From positions 83,910,012 to 83,974,011 of the forward strand of contig NC_087062.1 in the NCBI RefSeq assembly GCF_963678635.1: DNA of 64,000 nucleotides, read 5' to 3'. A program made the position numbers and the translations under genes. This stretch comes from Symsagittifera roscoffensis (Eukaryota; Xenacoelomorpha; Acoela; Convolutidae). Shown one piece after another: positions 1 to 11,824 of this stretch. Positions within the stretch are counted from its first letter, which is position 1. Every line of letters begins with the position of its first letter. The notes beneath the pieces are model-generated. The model was given only the letters and a program-made list of their open reading frames with translations. It was not told the DNA's origin and did no database searches.

Positions 1-1566
1 ATTATGGCTAGAAGGCAAACTCATAAAAAAAAGTTTCTCCAAATCCAAAGAAATTCAGGTCCACAATTATCGTCAATCTTTTTATAATTTTGCATAACTC
101 CTTTTTTCAATTTGTTTTTTTGGGATAGAAAATTATAGCATATTGGATTTTCCCTCAACTTTGAGAAATTCATTAAGAATGAATTGAGAAACAGTTTGAA
201 ACTTGTTAAAAATGAGTCCATTTTTTATTGATAAAGCGTGAGATAGTTAACCAAATTGATGCCATAACCCAAACTAACCAACGTCCCATTTTCAATCTAA
301 TTGTCTGCTAAGCAAAATCTGCTAAAAGATCCATCTTTCAATTTTATGCTGAAAGAAATGTCTGCTAAACGCTCGGTCTCCACTTGAATTCTATAGTTTG
401 GCTAATATGAGTTCTCACTGAAGTTTTTTTTAAAACCTAAAATACATCGTTATTTTGGGCGTTTTCTTCGCAGAGCACAATTGGGTGACCTCAATTTGTT
501 CGTCAATTGTCTGCTGTGCGTTTCAACTTTTTTTAAATATTGATGCATTTAATATATATAATGGTAAGTACAGATAACTTGTTACGATAAGAAGCATTTT
601 TTTCTTGAAACTACAAATATACGTAAGAACTTTGTATTTTGCTCAGTTCGTTTTTCTTTTGCAATTTGGACAACCTCCGAAGTCACAAAGTTAGTTTGAA
701 GTATCTTTGTGTGGCTTGAAAAAATTCACTGTCTCGTTCTGCATGGTCTGAATAAAATTTCTACTGACATTTCAGCTCCCCAATTTTTTCAATTGCTTTT
801 CATGGGACTCCAGTGAAAAAACACGGGTACTAGAGGCAAAAACGCCAAACTAACAAGCTCTAAATGTATAACGAAAGCGGTTGGTAGTAAGTGTGAGATA
901 GATATTCGAAATTTACGACCTCAAAGTCGTTGTTCAAGTCTTAGACTCATTTGTGTTCAAATAAGAACAAATTGCAAAATAGTGACGCCCTATAGTTCAA
1001 AGATTGTTATGTTTTTATATAATGATAGAAACACAATTCAATTCATAATTCAATTATTGCTAGGGATTTTAGCAGACGGGCTTTTTTGAAGATTTAAAGT
1101 CGACCAATCTGAAAGCTTTTTTGTTTACTCGGATAAAAGGGCTCAAAATACAAGCTCTTATTGAAGTTTTCATATATTGAACTTAAAAAAAACGTAATTT
1201 GGACGTTTTTTCACAAGACTTTTTCGGGTGAAAACTTGGGTGGCATTATGTCAAAACTCAGTCAAATTACCTTGCTTCTTTTTTCACTAGTAAATAGCTG
1301 CCAAGCGTGTAATGATTGGATGTATGCTACAAACTCAGATTTATTTGTTTTAATACGAGATTGAAAATGTGTGCTCTTATGCCTAAATGGCTCAAATTGA
1401 TCTAAAAAACGGACAGTTATTAAAAACTTTGCAACGAACATGCCAGCGTTTCAACGCATTTTAATGCAAACATACAATAAATGACGTTTTCTCATTTTGG
1501 TTTGGCAAGAAATATATTCAATAGTGTAAATTTAGAACGAAGGATATAAACTGTAATTCAGACGTT
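1..1566. other. AT-rich DNA without a recognisable gene
   Basis: No reading frame here resembles a known protein and no exon with convincing splice sites was seen. It ends at the LTR of the Ty3/gypsy remnant. The short frame at 1161-1364 looks like chance. Confidence 0.5.
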
Positions 1567-1715
1567 TGTCGGAGACAATTACACAGAGGTCAACCAAAGG
1601 TTACACACAACTCCGAAGGTTAAATACCAGTTAGCGCCAGACAGATAGATTAAATCGATTGCAATAAATAAGATAGAACTAAAATGGACTGTGAACTATT
1701 TTAATCACTATGACA
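1567..1715 (-). repeat. 3' LTR of the Ty3/gypsy element (about 149 bp)
   Basis: On the minus strand the block begins TGTCATAG and ends CCGACA, giving the TG...CA ends of an LTR, and it directly follows a polypurine tract. The LTR is short. No partner copy is visible at the other end, so the boundary rests on the terminal dinucleotides and the tract only. Confidence 0.65.
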
Positions 1716-1726
1716 TTCCCCTTCTT
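1716..1726 (-). other. Polypurine tract of the Ty3/gypsy element
   Basis: The minus strand reads AAGAAGGGGAA immediately before the TGTCATAG start of the LTR. This is the expected position and composition of the plus-strand primer of reverse transcription. Confidence 0.65.
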
Positions 1727-1987
1727 GCGAGAGAATGAAAATTATCAAAATTGGAGTACTTGATGAAATGTAGATATGAGGACAACATTTTAGCTAGAGC
1801 TTTAGGTTTTGATATGGACTAAATGTAGATTATTAAACAAGTCTTTGTTTCCGCACTCGTTTCTTGCTTCCCGCCTAAGGAATATTCAGTTTAGCCGCTA
1901 CCACAGGTTCGATGTCATCTTGACGGTTTTTCTCGATCACTGTCTCTCGCGCAACCGTGTACGCCGTCGCGTTTCGTAGTCGCTTGG

Positions 1988-2575
1988 TCAGATCGTCGTT
2001 ACCATAGGGCGTTTTGCGCTCGTCGTGGCTTGTTCCCCCAACTCGGCCGTAGGCCTTTTCGCTCCCTGCGTTCCGGTGGTTGTTTGTACATCCTCCGTTG
2101 CACAATTTCCCACCAATACTGGTGCTGCTCGACCAAGCATGTGTTTCGCTGCCAGTGGCAGATCATCGTCCTCATCCGAATCTGAGTCGTCATCGCCCTC
2201 CATGTTTCGGCTTTGTTTCGCTAGTTTGCTTTTGGAACTAGATTGTGTGCCTCTGAAAATTGATGGCTGAGTGGTCATCATTTTACGTTTGACCTCCTGT
2301 GATGTCGGCGGGGCTCCGAGTGCTCGCTTCCTAGGGTTCGTATTTTTCCTCAACGCCAGTCCCAATTTTCTAAGAACAGCACCATTACTCATTTTAATTG
2401 TATGTTCGGTTTCATGTAAAATTTTTGATGTTACTGGTCTGTACCTGTTTAGATTTTTGTCCCCCGTCCGCTGCATAACAATTGCTGGTGGCGCTGTTGC
2501 CGCCGGCGATTCTGCGCTTGAGCCGATTTTTGGATCCATCCCCTGGTTCACTATTTGTTCGTCCGTTAGTCGCAA
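1988..2575 (-). pseudogene. C-terminal tail of the gypsy Pol polyprotein
   Basis: An open frame of 195 residues downstream of the integrase core. It is rich in Lys/Arg, Ser and Thr and contains an acidic run (EGDDDSDSDEDDD) near residue 130. It has no catalytic motif. Its position between the integrase and the 3' LTR marks it as the poorly conserved C-terminal part of Pol; a separate small ORF is the alternative. A neighbouring frame continues to about 1875, which suggests a frameshift near the end. Confidence 0.55.
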
Positions 2576-2699
2576 TGGGTGCCGCCTCTTCTTTACATTT
2601 TTATGCAGTATCAGTTCAAACTCGCCAGTTTTTCTCTACCGGATGCGGCATCAATTGGGCGTCTGGATCTTTTTCTTTTAAAGAAACAGATTTGGAGCG

Positions 2700-3600
2700 G
2701 ATTACATTTCACCAGTTTATGTTCCTTAAAGACGGCTTGTTAATCAGATTGCTGAGACCAGTATTAGCTTCCCTCCCGCTGTGAGCTTGGAATGGTGCTA
2801 GCTTTAGCGTGGCGTTGTGAGAAAATCTTAAGGCGCCGAGGGCTCTCTCGAGCATTCGCTCCAAGGGTTCCGTTTTTTTTTCTCGCGCATACGTGAGTAA
2901 TGAATACTTGAGGCTGCCGACGGTTCGTTCGACGCATCCTGTTGCTCTATGATCATTAACTGGCGAGACGACTAAATCAATCTCTTCTTGTTGACAGAAA
3001 CTCCCTACGTTTTCGGACATGAAGTTCGTTCCTTGGTCAACCCGAGTTTGTCGCGGAACACCATGCGCCGCGATATACGTTCGTAACAATTTTGAAATTT
3101 TATCCGACCTATTTAAGTTACAGACCATGGCCGACGGCTATCTAGAAAAACGGTCCACAGCCACCAGAACATACTTCTTAGTTTCATTTATGTAGCTGAT
3201 TGGTTCTTAGAAATCTAGTTGAACCGACTCTTTCGGTTCTTTGGGTTTCTGATGTCCTTGGGATCATCCCCTTTAGGACACATGTATTTCAAATTCTTAC
3301 CGGCTAGTGTGCATCATCGGCATTTTTCTGCGATTGACGCTGAGCTGCGATATATTTACAGGTACCAGATGTCTTTTGCCGCGTCGTACATATTAGATTT
3401 CCCGTGGTGGAAAAATTGCAGTCGATTGTTTACCGCCATGTGTAGAGAGTTCGGGATTACGTGTTGGTCTTCCATCCACAGGCATCCGTCTCTAACATGA
3501 AAGTCCTGAGTGCATTGAGCGTAATATTTGCTCATTGCTGTAATTTTACTCTTTAATTCTGGGTCTTTGCATTTAATCATTTCAATACTGGCTTGTAATT
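2700..3600 (-). pseudogene. Integrase of the gypsy element (broken)
   Basis: The frame 3128-2709 carries the second half of a DDE integrase core: a VDQGTNF block with the second catalytic Asp, followed by an ND.R.TGCVERTVG block with the catalytic Glu, then the typical LRFSHNATLKLAPF stretch. The frame at 3580-3356 holds the N-terminal part, with paired histidines (FHHG) like the zinc-binding HHCC module. The frames between are out of register and interrupted, so no functional enzyme can be made. It would have inserted element cDNA into the chromosome. Confidence 0.8.
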
Positions 3601-3892
3601 AAGGGTCTGCGGGATACTGAGATTCAACGAAACGAAGATTGAATAGTTCAGGAAGGGCGGTTTGTTTATTTACAATTTTACAGTTCCGAAGAATGTTTGG
3701 CATTAACCACTTTTCAGGATTAACTGGCGGATAAACTTCACCTGGATAAACCGATGGAATTGATATAATGGTGTTACTTTTAGTGCTCCTGACTTCTGTG
3801 GTAAATGCTTGGTAAATTCTGATTATTTCTTCGATTTCGTCGCTGCTAATGCTTGGATACTGTTCAAGTAATTTTTGTAATTTCTGTTCCAT
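3599..3892 (-). pseudogene. Unassigned Pol fragment between RNase H and integrase
   Basis: A 97-residue open frame lying in the Pol order between the RNase H connection and the integrase N-terminus. No motif was recognised. It is probably linker sequence of the same dead polyprotein in its own frame after frameshifts. Confidence 0.35.
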
Positions 3893-4043
3893 TTTAAAGA
3901 TTGAGTTTTTGAAGTTTCTCTGAGATTTATTATGACCAAATTTATTTTAAAAGCTGCTCAACTAATTTTGCATATGATTCAGTTGACCTGCCGGATATGC
4001 ACCTTGTCGCATTGTGATTGGTGTGATTTTCTTCGCATGTTAT

Positions 4044-4640
4044 TCAGCCCTCTAGCGACTGTTTTCTATTCGATATATTACATACGCGTTGTTCATTGGC
4101 CGGTGGCGACTCAAGTTTTCCTTTGGAGAGAAATGTCTTCTGAAATCCGAGTGCGCCGCGGATTGAGTTAATTTTCGCGACCGTAAACATACTATCATAT
4201 GTGCTAACTGGTTTAGCGTCCGAACTTGGATTTCTTGATAGATTGTCCGCGAGACCAATTTTAGATCCGCGTTTATGTTCGATTTGGAAATCAAAAGGTA
4301 TGAGACGATCCAAGCAACGTGTTAATCTGCTAAACATGGTCTCTATTTTTTGTTGTTCCCATTTAGCAGTGAGATCAATGCTTTATAGTCCATAACGATT
4401 TAAAAATTTCTTCTCAGTCTGTAGTTTTGGAAATTTTTGACCCCACACGACTGCAAGCTTTTCCAATTTGTTGAGCGAATATTTCTTTTCGGGGTAATTT
4501 AAGTATCGAGACGCGAAGGATATTGGCCACCATCCGTCGGATTTTAGTTGCTCGATTACCGCGCTGAGCCCGTTATGACTCGCGTCACACTCTTCTTGTA
4601 TCGCGGTGCATGTGGAATTGCCGTAGTTGCACAATATTTG
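4044..4640 (-). pseudogene. RNase H region of gypsy Pol
   Basis: The frame 4634-4383 starts with an EECDASHNGLSAV block, the Ty3/gypsy RNase H signature carrying the first catalytic Asp. It continues with PISFASRYLN and YSLNKLEKLAVVWG, which carries the Glu helix. The frame 4337-4044 contains FDFQIEHKRGSKIGLADNLSR, the conserved end of the domain with the last catalytic Asp. A frameshift lies between the two. The domain normally removes the RNA template during cDNA synthesis. Confidence 0.85.
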
Positions 4641-5330
4641 CTACTTGCTTCATCAATTTATTAGACGATGTTTGACTCTCGTGTGTCCAGATATATTCTT
4701 TTTTGCGACCTAAAAGATGGCGTAACGGAGCCGAAAATTCCGCAAGCGCTGGGAGGTACTTGTGCAGGCTGCGAATCGAAACCATAAAAGACGCAAGCTG
4801 TGAGGCCGTTCTAGGGGGCTTTAGAGTTTCAATCTGTTCCGTTTCCCGGATAAGCGGGGTTACGCCGGTGGGTGTGATTTTTTGCCCAAACCATTCACAC
4901 TCCTTCTGAGCAAACTTCCACTTTTTGAGTTTTATTGACATATTTTTACTGTTTAATTTGCGTGAAATTTTCTCGACCGCTGAGATATGTTCAATTTCGC
5001 TGCCTTTGGTGACAACAAAGATATCATCGATGAAGGCGTGTGCCTGTAGAAATTCGGATAAGATTGCTTCCATTACTCTTTGAAACTCCGCCGGCTTTGT
5101 CGTGAGTCCGTAAAACCCTGTCTTGAAGCGATACGTTCCTGTTTACTTCCCCCCTAACGAAAAATTACATTGCACGCTAGTTTCCGGATTAAGTGGCGGC
5201 TGACCGTATGCGTATGTGAGATCCATTGTAGAAAAATAAACCTCCCCCGTTTTTCGTTCAGTTATAGGCTGTCCTACCTTATCCATGAGTTCTTCGATGT
5301 TTGCACTTGATATTTATTTTTGTGGTTGTG
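4585..5330 (-). pseudogene. Reverse transcriptase of the gypsy element (broken)
   Basis: The frame 5073-4585 contains AHAFIDDIFVV, the F/YIDD-type catalytic box with the paired aspartates. Downstream are FAQKECEWFGQKIT and the thumb-like PRTASQLASFM stretch that normally precedes RNase H. Upstream, in other frames, DLTYAYGQPPL (the first catalytic Asp block, near 5215) and FKTGFYGLTTKPAEFQ (near 5100) can be read. A stop codon near 5143 and frame changes separate these pieces. Clearly a Ty3/gypsy polymerase, inactivated. Confidence 0.9.
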
Positions 5331-5781
5331 TTTGTTTAACTCCCTCCATTCTAATGCTAGTTTTATGGACCCATCTTTCTTCACCGTTGTTACAATTGGA
5401 GAAATAAAGTACTTATCCGAGCATTCTTCAAGTTTTTCGGCATGACCTTGTTACAAAAGCTTACTAATTTCTTGATCAATTTTCTCTTGCAGTGTTATTG
5501 GGGCCCTCCACCTTTTCTGTTGGACCGGTATTAATTTTTCGAAAAATTCAGCTTGTGTTTTGTAGTTTTTTGAGTTTTACCGACTCGGCAAAAAAGGTTG
5601 TTAAATTGCTTACTGAAATAGAGGTGCCATTGATCCAGTGGTGGCTCCGCGCTAGACGTCTCAGCCTCCTGCTTTTTTCCCTGGCTGGATATCACTTTCT
5701 TCCCCGGTGTCTTCTGGATTAACTGCAACCCCAGGCTAGATATCAAGTCCCTTCCAGTGATAGACGGTCTGCTGTCTCCTA

Positions 5782-6117
5782 TCATATCACCTTGATCTTT
5801 GATTCGACGACCCATCCGTTCGTTTCCAGTAGAACTGTTATTTTCCGTAGTAATTGTAGTAGATTTTTCCCGTAGTCCCCGAACTCATTGTCCCCTGGTT
5901 TCAGCTCATTTAATTTTACACCTACGGTGCCTAATGTTCTTCTTAATTCTTCAATTTTAAATATTGAGACGGGCAATCCGCTGTCTATCCTCACTCTTGT
6001 CTGTTTCCCATTGATCTTTATCGGCAATTTCGCGGCCGCAACTTTTAGTTCAGTCTCCTTCCTTGCGTGAATGGCCATGACAACATAGTCACCCCCCTCG
6101 AACTGCATGAGTCTCAT
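5782..6117 (-). pseudogene. Retroviral-type aspartic protease of the gypsy element
   Basis: Around residue 43 of this 111-residue frame the motif RIDSGLPVSIF matches the active-site loop of retropepsins (D-S/T-G followed by a hydrophobic-Ser stretch). It lies between Gag and reverse transcriptase, as expected. The adjoining frame 5815-5531 continues with ITGRDLISSLGLQL, the usual C-terminal flap region of gypsy proteases. The family cleaves the Gag-Pol polyprotein. Confidence 0.75.
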
Positions 6118-6323
6118 GAACGTGGCCTCACCTCAGGCGTGTTGATCCATCCGACAGAACTTTTGTGCTGTGAATGGATATCCTCCACGTCTCCGGATTC
6201 ACTTATGTCCAGATCTTCCTGACCTTGGATTAACCCCACTGCGGGCCGTCCTCGGTTATTACTTTTCCCCGGCATGTTTTCTCATAAAGACCTGTCTTAC
6301 GGTAAGAGTTGCAGGTTGCTCTC

Positions 6324-6850
6324 CTACCGGATATCTTGCCATGTGTTCTGGGGTAAAGTTAGATTGTTCGCAATTGTAGCATCTCCTGTCTCCTTGTGGT
6401 GCCCCGGTCGTCCTCTGTAGGATCCACGTCCGCGTTGCCTACTATTCAGATATCCGCCTCGGATTGCCCCCACCGGTTCGCTTTTGATTTGGAAAGCTCC
6501 ACCGGTCGTGCTGCTCGGTGTCGTTCCCCCTGTTGTTGACACGTAGGTCGTCGGGTATTTGTCTCCACGCTCGTAGGACAATGATATAAGATACACCTCC
6601 TCTGGTGTTTTTGTTGACCGGCACAGTTCATTTTGGCCCTCCTTGTTGTTCATGTTTACGATGAATACGCCTCGTAAGATCCTGGTCTCCAACGTTCCGA
6701 AATTGCAACGTGCTGTCATTCCACTCAAGACGAATGGAACTGTTCCATTGATTTTCCAATGTATTGCTTCCTTGCCAACAGCTGAAAGGTCTCATAAGTA
6801 TCGTTGTGTTCTTTCTTGAACTCCGTTTCCAGAGCATCGATGACTCTCCT
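6324..6850 (-). pseudogene. Gag (capsid to nucleocapsid) fragments of the gypsy element
   Basis: Three overlapping minus-strand frames share one Gag. The upstream part has capsid-like helices. The frame 6728-6324 has CNFGTLETRILRGVFI and TPEEVYLISLSYERG, typical of gypsy capsid. It is followed by a Gly/Arg-rich segment (RGRGSYRGR) and a degraded zinc knuckle, CYNC...H, read in another frame at about 6390-6345. The N-terminus is absent beyond about 6850. Frame changes and stops show decay. Confidence 0.65.
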
Positions 6851-6869
6851 CGCCCGCTACTCTGAAATT

Positions 6870-7447
6870 ACCATGAACAGCTTTTAAAATTTTCATGTCT
6901 AGACATGTCTTTTCTGCATGTGAAATGAATAAAACATCAGGCATTCTTCCTCAAAACAATTTCGTGAGAAATAGTTGGAGCTGACAGATTTAAAAACCCG
7001 TCTGTCGTTTTAAAAAAAATTGCATGCATTATTTTTCTGTTTTTTATGAATCAAGCCTGTCTGTTCCAATTTTTTTTTGCATTTCAATACCATGCTTAAA
7101 TATACAGCAAAATAAATTATGCTACGATGTTCTCGCGAACGAGTTTCAAAAGTGTTTTTGAAAAACTTTTTATAGGTTTTTTTAAACATCGATCAAATTG
7201 AACTTCGGATCTTTCTTAAAACACTATACATAATATATAATGCAAGTTTATCGAGGGCGCTTTTAAAAAACCAATAGTTGTTTCTTTTTCTTAATTTTTG
7301 GCTCCATTGTAGCTTGTTAGTTCGCAGCAAAACATTTTGTGCAACTACAAAAAATTTCAATATTTTTAAACTTTAACCGAGGGGTTCAACTGAACTTGGA
7401 GCTGGACTAAGAAAATACCTTATTTCATTTTTATGTGCCTGTTTCAG
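6870..7447. other. AT-rich DNA between the gypsy remnant and the transporter exon
   Basis: No second LTR, no coding frame. The last part should be the 3' end of the intron before the exon at 7448, whose acceptor reads TGTTTCAG. Confidence 0.5.
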
Positions 7448-8133
7448 AAGACGTAGACGAAAAGAGTTCTTCCGAAAACGAAGAAAAAATGAACAACCTT
7501 GACCAGAAAAAAACACCATCAGACGAAAAACCCTTGAAACTACACAGACTTTTTCTAAATATTGATGTAATTCTGGGCAGCGCGCCTTTTATTGCAATCT
7601 CAATCACTATTGGGTTGCAGCGGGTCTTTTTAAACCCAATCCTTCTGAACATCTGCCAAATTCCAGAAGAGAACATGCAGTTTTACTTCATGATTATACC
7701 TGCAGCAGCTATAGGCGCTTCTTTCCTTGCTGGGCCGCTAGTTAATATCGGTTATGTTTGGAGTTTCTACGTTACAAGTTCAATTATCGGCACGATCGGC
7801 TGTTGTTTCATGTGTGTTGTGGTGTTTTGTGAGTTGAGTCATCTAGCTAATCAAATTCTGATGGCACTATCTTTGGTATTTTTAGGCTATTGTACAGCAG
7901 CAGCGTGGATCTCGGAAATGATAGTTCTTGACAACATGTTTGCCTTTTATAGCCCAATGGATAAGGATAAAATGTATCGAATTGTATTATCAGTATGGAA
8001 CACCAGCATTTGCTTCAAAGGGGGCAAATGTTTGGGATCTGCATTCATTGGCGGAATTTTATTTGACCACGGGGGTTATGGTTCAGTTGTAATAGTACAT
8101 ACTATTATTTACGTTTCAATGTTTCTTGGATCT
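7448..8133 (+). CDS. Major facilitator superfamily transporter, internal exon (SLC18-like)
   Basis: This exon encodes the C-terminal half of a 12-helix MFS carrier. It opens after a good acceptor (TGTTTCAG) and ends at a strong donor (TCT|GTAAGA) in phase 0; if the donor is not used, a stop follows at 8169. A charged, Ser/Glu/Lys-rich cytosolic loop (first ~35 residues) is followed by about six hydrophobic helices. Near the end, CLGSAFIGGILFDHGGYG matches the helix 11 motif of the drug:H+ antiporter/SLC18 branch (G..xGPxxGG.LYD.GG). The expected role is proton- or Na-coupled transport of a small molecule across a vesicle or plasma membrane. The substrate cannot be read from the sequence. The exons for helices 1-6 and the C-terminus were not found in the window. 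Confidence 0.75.
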
Positions 8134-8169
8134 GTAAGAACGTTTTTTAAGTTTAGAAACTCATTTTGA

Positions 8170-9279
8170 GCCCTATACCAGACAAAAAAATGATCACTGT
8201 CAAATTAACAATTGATATTAACAAATAAATTAACAAATAATTAACAAATAATTGATAATAAAATTTAGTCGGATATTTTTTTCAGATATTTTCACGGCTG
8301 TTCCAAATAATTTTCAAATGATTGTTTTCAATTAATTGTTCCCATATTCAAAGGGGAGTTCTCAAATTCGTGGATCAGGACTCGACCCAGACTTAAACTT
8401 GATGTATATTTATATCGGCTCAACCAAAAACTTCTATAGTTCGACTAAAGTTGACAAACCCAAAAATGTTTCGGCCAAGGTCGATGATAAAAGCTTCAGT
8501 TCGACTATTTCAATTAAACTCGGTTCAGTTTTGAGCTACTAGACCAAGACTATATATATTTCAAACAAGCTAGACCAAGCAAATACAAGAAAATGAAAAA
8601 TATAAATACCTTTGAAATCATATTTTGTGACAAAAATGCTTGACAGAACAAAAAACATATTAGTAGCTGGAATGGGAAATGGGAACGCGTTGTGGCGATA
8701 TGTTTTTTTCCTCCAGTAGATCAAGTAGAAAAAAATACAGCGTGGTGTTTACTTTTTTGTGCAAAAATTGTCAATAAATATTTGGTGCAAAATTTTTTGA
8801 TAAATATTCCATCATTTTCTGCGGAAAACCTAAGGTTTTTCAACGATTTTGTAATTGTACGCGGAGAAACCATATTTATCGAATTATATCAACTTTTCTT
8901 TGGATTCATTTCGTTTTTGTTTCGAATTTCAGCTCGACTAGAGGCTCGCCGCGAATAGTGGTTTTTAATCGAGCTTCGAGCCTGTGACACCTAGTTAAAT
9001 ATAAGACACTTCGGTCGTAACAAAAAGTCAAAAACTCGACACGCAAGGCAACTGCAATCAAACGCCATTGAAAAACTCCTACCGTGTATTTGTGTTTTTC
9101 AACTCAGTTTCCATGACGACAACTCGAATGATATATCACTTAATGCAATAATTAGCCGACTAGATTGAGTTTGAAAATTCTGCTCAAAAATTTCCAAAAG
9201 ACCTCCCATTTTGCAATCACAGTAGATCTTGCTTCTGTTCTTTAGTCTTCTAGCTTCTTTATCAAACCTACAGAATATA
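8170..9279. other. Non-coding DNA downstream of the transporter exon
   Basis: AT-rich, with short frames that look random. The next exon of the transporter, if one exists, was not recognised. Confidence 0.4.
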
Positions 9280-9980
9280 CAGCGCTGATTTAAACTATTT
9301 AAACAGGGCATTAAACAAAAAATTACAACGCGTTTTTCTCAAATTGGGTCGAGTTTAAGTAAAAAAAATAATGATGACAAAACTTGCTTAGAATTTCAGC
9401 AGTATTAAAATGATGCAATTCGTTTTGCGGAATTCAGGCCCCGAACTTTATCCCAAAAATGGATCACTTTTTAGCTATTTTAGACAATCAAAAATTACGC
9501 CTTAACTACTTGGTCGGTCACAGAAAATTATTATATCAAAATGAGACTCTTACGTAGCCCAACAAGTTTTGAGAAATTTGGTATATTCTCCAAAAATTTC
9601 TATATATTTATTTAATTTTGATTCAAAGACAATAGATTTCATTTTTAATATATAAAACAACAATTTTTGAATTAAAAACAATTTAAACAACTTGCGCATT
9701 GTTCATGAAAAGTATATCCTTCTTAAAGTTTGTTGGGCTGCGTAAGAGGCTATATTTGATATAATTTGGCGTAATTTCTGATTGACTAAGAATGTTAAAA
9801 ATGATCCATTTTTGGGGTAACACTTCGAGCCCGAATTGCGCAAAACATAATGCACCATAACAAATCTGCTGATAATCCGAGCAAGTTTTGTGTTTACTTT
9901 AAGTCAAGGCAAATTAAGCAGAAACGCGATTTAAAATTCTAGTTTAAAGCGCTTTGTCCGAATAAATTAAATCAGCACTG
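9280..9980. repeat. Fold-back element, ~300-bp inverted arms
   Basis: The left arm beginning CAGCGCTGATTTAA is repeated in inverse orientation ending at 9980 (minus strand CAGTGCTGATTTAA). Within the arms, ACTTT.TCCCCAAAAATGGATC-type blocks at about 9447-9470 and 9800-9825 mirror each other, as do TTACGTAGCCCAACAA and its counterpart near 9730. About 90 bp separate the arms. No matching 8-bp target duplication was seen. It is probably an old MITE-like DNA transposon derivative. Confidence 0.7.
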
Positions 9981-10539
9981 CCTAACAGCACAATTTAACA
10001 AAAAATTTATTTGAAAAACAAATACAAAAGAATCATGATTCATCTCATTAGTTCCTGTTCCAAGCGGACATCTGTGCTTCATAATCTGAAAATTACAATT
10101 CAATATAAGTAAAATTAGTAGCACCAATGAGACTATTGGAAGAAAAAAAAGATTAGGTGATTTCTTGATAAAAAAAAACTTTACTAAATATTTTAAGAAT
10201 AAAAGTACCCAGGAGACTATTGAAGTATCAAATATTGTAAAATTTTTGTAGTATGAAATTACGAGACTAAAAACAGATGAAAGGATTAATGTTCCGACCA
10301 TTTAAAAAAAGTGAAGGAATTTTGTATTTGGTTGTGTTTTAGTTTTTTTCTTTTTTTCCGTGCCAAATCAGCTATCAAATATAATCATCGGAATAGGCCA
10401 AAGGATATATCATATTGAAACCTTTCAGTTGTAAATCGAACGGCAATAAAGTTTTTTGAAAAACTCTTCTCCAGGCCGAAAACAAACTGGCTTGAATTTT
10501 TGGAGTTTTGTCTATTTCGGGCTAATAAGGTGAGACTGC

Positions 10540-11820
10540 AGGCTTCGAGTAGCTTATTTACGGTAATATAGAGCCGTGAAAACCTAAATTTATTCAGCAT
10601 AGTTAGTTTTTGGAATTTGTAGCATAAAAAAAGGAAGTAGTTAGATATGCAAGTCAGAGAAAGTCTTTTTTTGAACAACTCGAATGGTAACTTTATCCAA
10701 AATCTTAGCATTCGATTATCGACAAAACATTGTAGTAACATCATATAATCATCATAATACGATATTCCTGTATCAACATACAAGTCAGCTAAGTTAACTT
10801 GGTTGGTCAAATTAGAAATCTTAGACAAGCTTCAAGGTTCATAAACACTTAAATGTTGGTTAAAAATATGAAAGTACAATATAAAATTAGATGAGTTAAA
10901 ATTAGCTGTCAATTAGAACTTGGACTGAAAATGAAATAAAAATCGAGGCAAAAAAAATATCCTCATTCGAATAATTCAAAAAGTACAATACCAAAGATAT
11001 GCGCAAAAATTATCAAGTGCAATCAGTTTTTGTAAAAAAAACAATAGCTAAGAAAAGGAAAGCATTTTATCAAGAAAATCAAGTTCGAAGCAAATCAAAA
11101 GAAAAAAGAAATCTTCATATTTATCACGAAAATTTTTTTGAAAAACTAAAGACATTTCAACAGAAAACATTAATGTAAAGCGGTGGAAAGTCATTTATTT
11201 AAGCTAATATAATGAAGTGAAAATTTGAGTTTACTCAGCATAGTTTGTTTTGGAATTTGTAGCATAGAAAAAAAGAAGGTGGCGTAGATATATAAATCAG
11301 AAAAAGTACCTTTTTTGAACCGCTCGAATGGTAACATTATACAAAATTTTTGCATTCGATTATCGACAAAACATTGTAGTAACCTCATATCATCACAATA
11401 CATCATTCCCGTATTAGTTTACCTTCCAGATTGGTTAACTTATACAAATTTGAAATCTTATACAAGATATAAGCTTCATAAACACTTGGATGTTGGTTAA
11501 AAAGATGAAAGTAACCTTTAAAACTAGATGAGCTAAAATTAGATGCCGGTTAGAACTTGGACTGAAATTGAAATAAAAATCGAGGCAAAAAAATATCGTT
11601 AATCAAATTATTCAAAAGGTATATTACTTAAGAAATTGCGCAAAAATTATCAAAAGAAATCAATTTTTGTGAAAAAATGATAGCTAAGAAAAAGAAAGCA
11701 TTTTATCAAGAAAAATCGAGCTGGAAGCAAGTAAAAACAAAAAAGAATTCTTCAAAATGTTTCAAGAATTTTTTTTTTTGAGAAACTAAAGACATTTCAA
11801 CAGAAAACGTTAAAGTAAAC
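10540..11820. repeat. Two diverged tandem copies of a ~640-bp unit
   Basis: Blocks such as GGAATTTGTAGCATA (10612 and 11252), CGAATGGTAAC, CATTCGATTATCGACAAAAC, TAGAACTTGGACTGAAA and CATTTCAACAGAAAAC recur in the same order 640 bp apart. Small differences throughout mean the duplication is old. No coding sequence is evident. Confidence 0.75.
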
Positions 11821-11824
11821 ATGC

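Larger units (their letters stand above)
1567..6870 (-). mobile_element. Decayed Ty3/gypsy LTR retrotransposon, 5' truncated
   Basis: Read on the minus strand, the remnants come in the Ty3/gypsy order: Gag (about 6850-6150), aspartic protease (6117-5782), reverse transcriptase (about 5330-4590), RNase H (4640-4044), integrase (3600-2700), a basic/acidic Pol tail (2575-1988), polypurine tract, then the 3' LTR (1715-1567). Integrase after RNase H is diagnostic of Ty3/gypsy as opposed to Ty1/copia; BEL/Pao shares this order, but the protease and RT motifs fit gypsy better. Many frameshifts and stops break the frames, so the copy is dead. I find no second LTR in 6850-7440, so the 5' end of the element is missing. 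Confidence 0.9.

Noticed and set aside
1988-2784. Plus-strand frames over the gypsy tail
   Set aside because: Mirror frames of the minus-strand Pol sequence.
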